This document shows positions 58,418 through 64,000 of a stretch of DNA of 64,000 nt, piece after piece; the first letter of the stretch is position 1; every line of letters begins with the position of its first letter. The position numbers were made by a program, and so were the translations under genes. Below the pieces are notes generated by a model. The model had not been told where the DNA came from. It did no database searches and was given only the letters and a program-made list of their open reading frames with translations. Origin of the DNA: an uncultured Dokdonella sp. GTDB lineage: Bacteria > Pseudomonadota > Gammaproteobacteria > Xanthomonadales > Rhodanobacteraceae. Location: positions 31,720 to 95,719 of the forward strand of contig CAKSZY010000008.1 in the NCBI GenBank assembly GCA_934526015.1. Direction: 5' to 3'.

Positions 58418-59608
58418 TCATGGCGTTTTCAGGTCGATGCGCAACAGCTTGCCGTCCGCCGCGTCGGTCAGCACGTAGACGCGGCCGTCGGGTCCGACGC
58501 GCACGTCGCGGATGCGTTCCTTGCGTTGCTGGAGCAGGTCTTCCTCGCCGGCGATGCGGTCGCCGTCGAGCTCGAGGCGGATCAGGCGGGTGCCGGCGAG
58601 CGCGCCGAGGAACAGGCTGTGCTTCCAGGCGGGGATGCGCTCGGCCGTGTAGAAGGCCATGCCGCTCAGCGCCGGCGACACCGGCCAGTAGTGGTGCGGC
58701 TGCTCCATGCCTTCCTTCGCCGTGCCCTCGGCTTCGGGGATGGCGAGGCCGGAATAGTTGATGCCCCAGGTAATGATCGGCCAGCCGTAGTTCTTGCCGG
58801 CCTCGGGAATGTTGATCTCGTCGCCGCCGCGCGGACCGTGTTCGCTGGTCCACAGCTTGCGCGTGTGCGGGTGGAGCGCCGCGCCCTGCATGTTGCGGTG
58901 GCCGTACGAGAAGATCTCGGGGCGCACGCCCTCGCGGCCGACGAAGGGATTGTCCTTCGGCACGCTGCCGTCGGCGTTCAGGCGCACCAGCTTGCCCTGC
59001 AGCTTGTCGAGTTCCTGCGCGGTCGGGCGCTTGTTGTTCTCGCCCTGGGCGACGAACAGGTGGCCGGCATCGTCGAAGACCAGGCGCGAACCGACATGGG
59101 TGCCGCTCGACAGCTTCGGCTCCTGGCGGTAGATCACCTCGACCTCGCGCAGGGCATGGCCGTCGAGGCGACCGCGGGCGACCGCGGTGCCGGCGAGGTT
59201 GCCGCGCAGGTTCGGTTCGGCGAACGACAGGTAGACGAGCCGGTCCGCGGCGAATCCCGGTGACAGCACGACATCGAGCAGGCCGGCCTGGCCGTCGACG
59301 AAGATCTTCGGCAGGCCGGTGATTTCCGCCTCGAACTTCGCGTCGGCGCCGAGCAGGAGCAGGCGACCGGGTTTCTCGGTGACCAGCATGCGTCCGTCCG
59401 GCAGGAACGCCAGCGCCCACGGGAACTCGAAGCCGCGGGCCAGTTCCTCGACCACGAGGCGCCCTCCTGCCGCCGCATATTCCTGCGCCGGTGCGCTGCC
59501 GGCGATGACCGGTTGCGCGCGCGGCGCCGGTGCCTTGGCCGCGGCGCAGGCGGCGAGGAAGAGGGTGGCGAGAAGGACGCCGGAGCGGGAGAGGTCGGGA
59601 CATTGCAT
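58418..59608 (-). CDS. PQQ-dependent soluble aldose sugar dehydrogenase-like lipoprotein (YliI/Asd family)
   Basis: A protein of 396 aa from the ATG at 59608. A lipoprotein signal (lipobox LAAC) is followed by a six-bladed propeller of the glucose/sorbosone dehydrogenase family: GFEFPWALAFLPDGRML, SYGHRNMQGAALHP (the catalytic histidine block), WTSEHGPRGGDEIN and KNYGWP. It would oxidise aldoses in the periplasm with PQQ. It may be housekeeping rather than part of the polysaccharide pathway. It is transcribed away from the acyl-module genes; the 230-base gap between them has a weak -10 (CACAAT at 59759). Confidence 0.88.
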   Translation of the reverse strand: MQCPDLSRSGVLLATLFLAACAAAKAPAPRAQPVIAGSAPAQEYAAAGGRLVVEELARGFEFPWALAFLPDGRMLVTEKPGRLLLLGADAKFEAEITGLPKIFVDGQAGLLDVVLSPGFAADRLVYLSFAEPNLRGNLAGTAVARGRLDGHALREVEVIYRQEPKLSSGTHVGSRLVFDDAGHLFVAQGENNKRPTAQELDKLQGKLVRLNADGSVPKDNPFVGREGVRPEIFSYGHRNMQGAALHPHTRKLWTSEHGPRGGDEINIPEAGKNYGWPIITWGINYSGLAIPEAEGTAKEGMEQPHHYWPVSPALSGMAFYTAERIPAWKHSLFLGALAGTRLIRLELDGDRIAGEEDLLQQRKERIRDVRVGPDGRVYVLTDAADGKLLRIDLKTP

Positions 59609-59838
59609 GTCGGTGGCTCCAGGACGCGGGGCAGACCGGCAACATAGCGGCAAGTGCCGGGCCTGTCATCGGCAGCGGCGCTCCGGTGCGCAGCACCGGA
59701 CGCGGACATGTCCACTTCGCGACCGCGTGCGGGTTCGTCACGCCGCCGGCCGGCATGGCACAATCGGCGACCGGACCCGGCGCCTGCACGCGCGCGGATT
59801 CCGCACGCAGGCCGCAGCCACCAGGGGCAGACACCACG

Positions 59839-60087
59839 ATGGACCACAAGCGCCAGATCAAGCAGTTCGTCCTGAAGAACTACCTGTTCACCGACGACGA
59901 ATCGGCACTCGCCGACGGTGATTCGCTGATCCGCGGCGGCACGATCGATTCGACCGGCATGCTCGAACTGATCTTCCACATCGAGGAAACCTGGAAGCTC
60001 AAGGTGGCCGACGAGGAAATGGTCCCGGCCAACTTCGAGACGATCGACGCGATCGCCGCGTTCGTGACCCGCAAGCTGGCGGGCTGA
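59839..60087 (+). CDS. Acyl carrier protein-like
   Basis: A protein of 82 aa starting at 59839. The phosphopantetheine serine lies in the motif GGTIDSTGMLELIFHIEE, with DST where most ACPs have DSL; the surrounding acidic helices match the ACP fold. It is the first gene of a tight four-gene unit with an acyl-activating enzyme, so it probably carries an activated acyl or amino-acid group. It is not the fatty-acid-synthesis AcpP. Confidence 0.87.
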   Translation: MDHKRQIKQFVLKNYLFTDDESALADGDSLIRGGTIDSTGMLELIFHIEETWKLKVADEEMVPANFETIDAIAAFVTRKLAG

Positions 60088-60107
60088 GCGGCTTCCGGCA
60101 CGCCGCC

Positions 60108-61640
60108 ATGAGCTGGCTCGCCGACCGTCTCGCCGGACACGCACGCGCGCAGCCGGACCGTTCCGCGCTGGTCGACGGCGAGCGCCGTTTCGACTACGCC
60201 GCGCTCGATGCGCACGTCGACGCCTTCGCCGCGGCACTGCGCGCGCTCGGCGTCGAGGCCGGCGACCGCGTCGCCCTGATCCTGCCGAACTCGGCCGAAG
60301 CCGTGGTCGCCACCTACGGCACCTGGCGTGCCGGCGCGGTGGTCGTGCCGCTGAATGCCCAGGCGAAGGCGCGCGACTTCGAACCCTGGTTGCGCCACGC
60401 CGGCGCCCGCGTCGTCGTCCACGAGGCGATCCACCGCGACGCCCGCGCGGCGATCGAGGCGATCGAACCGCGTCCGCAGGCCGTCGTCGTCGATGACCAG
60501 GCCGCGGCGGACACGGACCTGCGCTGGAACGCGCTGCCGGCCGGCGACGCGGCTGCGCCGCCGGCACGCAACGAGGCCGACGCGCTCGCCGCAATCGTCT
60601 ACACCTCGGGCACCACCGGCCAGCCGAAAGGCGTGATGCTGAGCCACGCCAACCTCGCCGCCAACGTGCAGTCGATCCTCGCCTACCTCGACCTCGGCGC
60701 CGACGACAGCACGGTGACGATCCTGCCGTTCTACTACTCCTACGGCGCCTCGGTGCTGCACACGCATCTCGCCGCCGGCGCGCGCCTCGTCATCGAGCAG
60801 AACCTCGTCTTCCCTCATCTCATGGTCGAGACGATCGCGCGCGAGCGCGTCAGCGGTTTTTCCGGCGTGCCGTCGACCTTTGCGCTGCTGCTCAACCGCG
60901 TGCGCCTCGGCGAATACGACCTGTCCGGTCTGCGCTACCTGACCCAGGCCGGCGGCGCGATGGCGCCGGCGCTGGCCGCGCGCCTGCGTGCGGCGATCCC
61001 GCAGGCGCGCCTGTTCGTCATGTACGGGCAGACCGAGGCGACCGCGCGCCTGGCCTGGCTGCCGCCCGAACGGCTCGACGAGAAGACCGGCGCGGTCGGC
61101 GTGGCGATTCCCGGCGTCGAACTCGAGGTGCGCGACGAACACGGCGCGCGGGTCACGACCGGCACGGTCGGCGAAGTGCATGCACGTGGCGCCAACATCA
61201 TGCTCGGCTACTGGCGCGATGCCGCGTTGACCGCCGGCGTGCTCGGCGCCGACGGCTGGCTGCGCACCGGCGACATGGGCCACGTCGACGCCGACGGCTA
61301 CCTGTTCCTGTCCGGCCGGCGCAGCGACATGATCAAGACCGGCGCGCACCGCGTGCATCCGAAGGACGTCGAGGAAGTCGTCGCCGAGCTCGACGGCATC
61401 GCCGAGGTCGCCGTGGTCGGCGTCGACGACGAGCTGCTCGGCCAGGTCATCAAGGCGATCGTCGTGTTCGCCGAAGGTGCCGACCGCTCGCTCGACCGGG
61501 TCAAGGCGCATTGCCGCGAGCGCCTCGCCACCTACAAGATTCCGAAATTCATCGAAGCCGTCGCCGAGCTGCCGAAAACGGCCTCGGGCAAGATCAGGCG
61601 GTCCCTGTTGGCCAGCAACGAGAGGCGGGAGGTTTCGTGA
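60108..61640 (+). CDS. AMP-dependent acyl-CoA/ACP synthetase (ANL superfamily)
   Basis: A protein of 510 aa. The AMP-binding P-loop is IVYTSGTTGQPKGVMLSHAN (about 164-183); the YGQTEATARLAW and GWLRTGDMGHVD blocks and the C-terminal lysine in LPKTASGKIRR are all present. It would adenylate a carboxylic acid and pass it to the ACP encoded 20 bases upstream. The stop overlaps the NadE-like GTG as GTGA. It is similar to the acyl ligases found with exosortase-type EPS loci, but no exosortase is present here. Confidence 0.9.
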   Translation: MSWLADRLAGHARAQPDRSALVDGERRFDYAALDAHVDAFAAALRALGVEAGDRVALILPNSAEAVVATYGTWRAGAVVVPLNAQAKARDFEPWLRHAGARVVVHEAIHRDARAAIEAIEPRPQAVVVDDQAAADTDLRWNALPAGDAAAPPARNEADALAAIVYTSGTTGQPKGVMLSHANLAANVQSILAYLDLGADDSTVTILPFYYSYGASVLHTHLAAGARLVIEQNLVFPHLMVETIARERVSGFSGVPSTFALLLNRVRLGEYDLSGLRYLTQAGGAMAPALAARLRAAIPQARLFVMYGQTEATARLAWLPPERLDEKTGAVGVAIPGVELEVRDEHGARVTTGTVGEVHARGANIMLGYWRDAALTAGVLGADGWLRTGDMGHVDADGYLFLSGRRSDMIKTGAHRVHPKDVEEVVAELDGIAEVAVVGVDDELLGQVIKAIVVFAEGADRSLDRVKAHCRERLATYKIPKFIEAVAELPKTASGKIRRSLLASNERREVS

Positions 61641-62623
61641 CGACACTGGACTGGAGCGTGCTCGACATCGACTACGCGGCGGAGGCGGACCGAATTGCCG
61701 CACGCCTGCGCGAGATCACCGCGCGCGAACTGCACAAGCGCGGCCTCGTCGTCGCCATCTCCGGCGGCATCGATTCCTCGTGCAGCATCGCCCTGGCGGT
61801 GCGCGCACTCGGGCCCGAACGCGTGTTCGCCCTGATCCTGCCCGAGCGCGATTCCTCCGACGACAGCGGTGTGCGTGCGCGCATCCTCGCCGAACACCTC
61901 GGCGTGCGCGTCGAGACCGTCGACATCGCCCCCGCACTCACCGCGATCGGCTGCTACGCCGAACGCGACGCCGCCGTGCGCCGCGCCCTGCCCGAATACG
62001 GCGAGGGCTGGCGCTTCAAGATCGTCATCGAGGGCGGCATCGAAGGCCGCATCAACCGCTTCCGCCTCGTCGCCGTTTCGCCGACCGGCGACAACGTCGA
62101 CCGCCCGCTCGGCCTGTCCGAGTACCTGCAGATCGTCGCCGCGACCAACTTCAAGCAGCGCATCCGCAAGACCCTCGAGTATTACCACGCCGACCGCCTC
62201 AACTACGGCGTGGTCGGCACGCCGAACCGCCTCGAGTACGACCAGGGCTTCTTCGTCAAGAACGGCGACGGCTCGGCGGACGTCAAGCCGATCGCCCATC
62301 TCTACAAGAGCCAGGTCTACGGCATGGCGCGCTTCCTCGGCCTGCCCGAGCGGGTTTGCGCGGCGGTGCCGACCACCGACACCTACAGCCTCGAACAGGG
62401 CCAGGACGAGTTCTATTTCGCCCTGCCCTACCGCTCGATGGATCTTGCCCTGTGGGCGCTCAACCACGAGGTTCCGGCGAGCGAACTCGCGCGCGTGCTG
62501 GAAATCACCGCGCAGCAGGCCGAGGCGGTCTACGAGGACATCCGCACCAAGCGGCGCACGACGCGCTACCTGCATGCGCGGCCGATGCTGGTCGGTGAAG
62601 TGGCCGAACTCGACCTCCACTGA
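61637..62623 (+). CDS. NadE-like ammonia-dependent NAD synthetase / amide-forming ATP pyrophosphatase
   Basis: A protein of 328 aa from a GTG at 61637 that overlaps the ligase stop. The PP-loop VVAISGGIDSSCSIALAV, GTPNRLEYDQGFF and KSQVYGMARFLGLP are typical of NadE. It lacks the glutaminase domain and is longer than usual NH3-dependent enzymes (about 275 aa). Its location between an acyl ligase and a GNAT suggests it has been recruited to form an amide on a sugar or acyl group, although an NAD-synthesis role is not excluded. Confidence 0.78.
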   Translation: MTTLDWSVLDIDYAAEADRIAARLREITARELHKRGLVVAISGGIDSSCSIALAVRALGPERVFALILPERDSSDDSGVRARILAEHLGVRVETVDIAPALTAIGCYAERDAAVRRALPEYGEGWRFKIVIEGGIEGRINRFRLVAVSPTGDNVDRPLGLSEYLQIVAATNFKQRIRKTLEYYHADRLNYGVVGTPNRLEYDQGFFVKNGDGSADVKPIAHLYKSQVYGMARFLGLPERVCAAVPTTDTYSLEQGQDEFYFALPYRSMDLALWALNHEVPASELARVLEITAQQAEAVYEDIRTKRRTTRYLHARPMLVGEVAELDLH

Positions 62624-63666
62624 TGGCGGCCGCGGCACCGACCTACGCGATCGACGCCGGCGACGTCCGCCGCGACCACGAGGCCGTGCTCGACGTCTGG
62701 CACGGCAACCTCGGTGAAGACGCGCGCATGCGCGCCAAGTACGACTGGTTCTACCTGCGCTGCCCGTACGGCGAACCACTGCTGCGCCTGCTGCGTTTCG
62801 GCACCGATGCCCCGCCGGTCGGCGCCGCCGCGGCCGGTCCGCGCCGCATGGTCGACGGCGACCGGCTGATCGAGGCCGGCGTGCTGGTCGACCTCGCCGT
62901 GCGTGCCGAGCATCGTTCGCTCGGCCCGGCGCTGATGCTGCAATCGGCACTGGCCGCCGCCGGTGCCGAGCGCTTTGCCTTGCTGTACGGCTTTCCGAAC
63001 CCGAAGGCCGCGCCGGTGTTCAAGCGCGTCGGCTACGAGCAACTCGGCGAACTCGTCCGCCACGCCCGCGTGCTGCGCCATGCCGGCTATGCGCAACGAC
63101 GCCTGCCGCGCCTGCTGGCGGTGCCGGTCGGCGCGATCCTCGATTGCCTCGACGCAATGAAAGCCTGGTGGCGCCGGCGCGGCGATGCGCGCCTGCGCTG
63201 GCACTGGCGCGATTCGAGCGACGAGCGTTTCGACGCCCTGTGGACGCGCTCGCCGCACCAGCGTGCCGTCGCCAGCATCCGCGACAGCCGCTTCACGCGC
63301 TGGCGCTTCGACGACAACCCGCTGGCGCGCACGCGATTCCTGATCGTCGAGGACGCGCACGGACAACTGCGGGCCTGGTTCGCCTGCCAGGCCGATGTCG
63401 GCCTGCTGCACGTGCGCGATTTCTGGTCGGAAGACGGTGACACCGGCATGACGCGTGCGCACATCGACCAACTGTTGCTGGCAGCCCGCCACAGCCGGCA
63501 CGCGGCGGTGTCGGTGGAATACTTCGGCTGCGCGCAGGCATTCGCCGGCTGGACCGCCTGCGGCTTCCTCGAACGCTCGCGCCGGCCGCTGTTCGGCCGC
63601 TGGAGCGCGGACGACACGACACGCACCGGCCGCCTCCACCTCACCTCGGCCGACGAGGACGAGTAG
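62623..63666 (+). CDS. GNAT-superfamily N-acyltransferase-like protein
   Basis: A protein of 347 aa; its ATG shares one base with the upstream stop (TGATG). The N-terminal half resembles GNAT acyltransferases: VLVDLAVRAEHRSLGPALML is the acyl-CoA/ACP-binding strand-loop, and YGFPNPKAAPVFKRVGYEQLG is the family's splayed strand. The C-terminal half is a second, weaker repeat (WFACQADVGLLHVRDFW). Such double-GNAT proteins are found in EPS loci. It probably transfers the acyl group from the ACP onto an amino sugar. Confidence 0.75.
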   Translation: MAAAAPTYAIDAGDVRRDHEAVLDVWHGNLGEDARMRAKYDWFYLRCPYGEPLLRLLRFGTDAPPVGAAAAGPRRMVDGDRLIEAGVLVDLAVRAEHRSLGPALMLQSALAAAGAERFALLYGFPNPKAAPVFKRVGYEQLGELVRHARVLRHAGYAQRRLPRLLAVPVGAILDCLDAMKAWWRRRGDARLRWHWRDSSDERFDALWTRSPHQRAVASIRDSRFTRWRFDDNPLARTRFLIVEDAHGQLRAWFACQADVGLLHVRDFWSEDGDTGMTRAHIDQLLLAARHSRHAAVSVEYFGCAQAFAGWTACGFLERSRRPLFGRWSADDTTRTGRLHLTSADEDE

Positions 63667-64000
63667 GCGCGCAGCCGCGTCAGCGGAGCCAAACTCTAGA
63701 AAAGCGCATTGGAATGCAGCGGCGCAAACAGGAGTTGCCGCATGCCTGTCCCTTCTCTCCGCTACGCGGGGCGAAGGAAGGCGGGCGGCGTCGCAAGATT
63801 GCAAGTTACACGCTGCTGATAGCGCATGCCTGTCCCTTCTCCCCGTTGCGACGGGGAGAAGGTGCGGCGGCAGCCGCGGATGAGGGGCGCTTTCGTGCTT
63901 CTTCCGCAACAGCCGATGAAGCAGCGCTCGCGCACGGCTGCAACGTCGATCGCACCCCACCTCCCACGGCCCCTCATCCGGTGCTGCCGCACCACCTTCT
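63667..64000. repeat. Intergenic repeat cluster at the window end
   Basis: No coding region is supported here. GCATGCCTGTCCCTTCTC occurs twice, near 63739 and 63825. The second copy leads into a hairpin (CCCCGTTGCGACGGGG). From about 63857, AGAAGGTGCGGCGGCAGC and GCGGATGAGGGG are matched by an inverted copy at 63970-64000 (CCCCTCATCCGG, then TGCTGCCGCACCACCTTCT). This resembles intergenic repeat families of Xanthomonadales (from memory). The right end may run on past the window. Confidence 0.75.

Overview
The window is a high-GC chromosomal segment from a gammaproteobacterium, most likely a member of the Xanthomonadales (Lysobacter / Dokdonella / Rhodanobacter relatives). The reasons are the gene order atpIBEFHAGDC-glmU, CRP/Clp-type palindromes beside exopolysaccharide genes, families of TAGGGNC-type repeats between genes, and a secreted protein ending in a VFADGFE-like tail. 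This placement is inferred from gene order and style, not from a database search. No rRNA, tRNA, CRISPR array, transposase or prophage gene was seen.

Positions 1-4826 hold the end of a respiratory operon whose genes all overlap as ATGA: the tail of an unknown gene, a Sco/SenC copper chaperone, a small membrane-anchored protein, a divergent heme-copper oxidase / NO-reductase-like subunit I, and a fusion of a di-heme cytochrome b with a 2Fe-2S ferredoxin and an FAD/NAD(P) reductase. QueD and a phasin follow; the phasin has a palindromic operator and an intrinsic terminator. Positions 6055-10268 form a signalling island: an FHA-GAF-PP2C phosphatase, a STAS protein, a coiled-coil FHA protein and a cyclic-nucleotide-binding FHA protein. 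No protein kinase is present.

Positions 10511-17945 are the complete F1Fo ATP synthase operon, followed by glmU. Two of four copies of an unusual inverted heptamer-repeat element sit inside this operon (atpA-atpG and atpD-atpC). The other two lie between convergent gene pairs and supply the stop codons of all four flanking genes. Two further perfect hairpins occupy the atpE-atpF and atpG-atpD spacers.

From about 19.8 kb to the right end the window is a large mosaic locus for making, exporting and modifying an extracellular polysaccharide. It has a secreted RIFT-barrel/toroid protein; a nucleotide-sugar dehydrogenase and epimerases; an outer-membrane exporter (Wza-like), a Wzz-like chain-length protein, a BY-kinase homologue with a damaged P-loop, and a beta-barrel protein; two heparinase-like lyases; flippase and polymerase; four glycosyltransferases; three polysaccharide-deacetylase-family proteins; methyltransferases; a CapK-like ligase; an asparagine-synthase-like amidotransferase; and a terminal ACP / acyl ligase / NadE-like / GNAT module. 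The product is probably rich in uronic acids, some of them amidated or acylated. No priming phosphoglycosyltransferase was recognised. Transcription changes strand repeatedly (+ 21.9-34.1, - 34.2-45.3, + 45.6-49.5, - 49.5-51.5, + 51.7-54.9, - 54.9-59.6, + 59.8-63.7 kb), which suggests assembly from cassettes. At 54.9-55.9 kb there is a scar of a type I restriction-modification locus: an hsdS tail, an intact RHH/ParE-type toxin-antitoxin pair and a truncated hsdR start.
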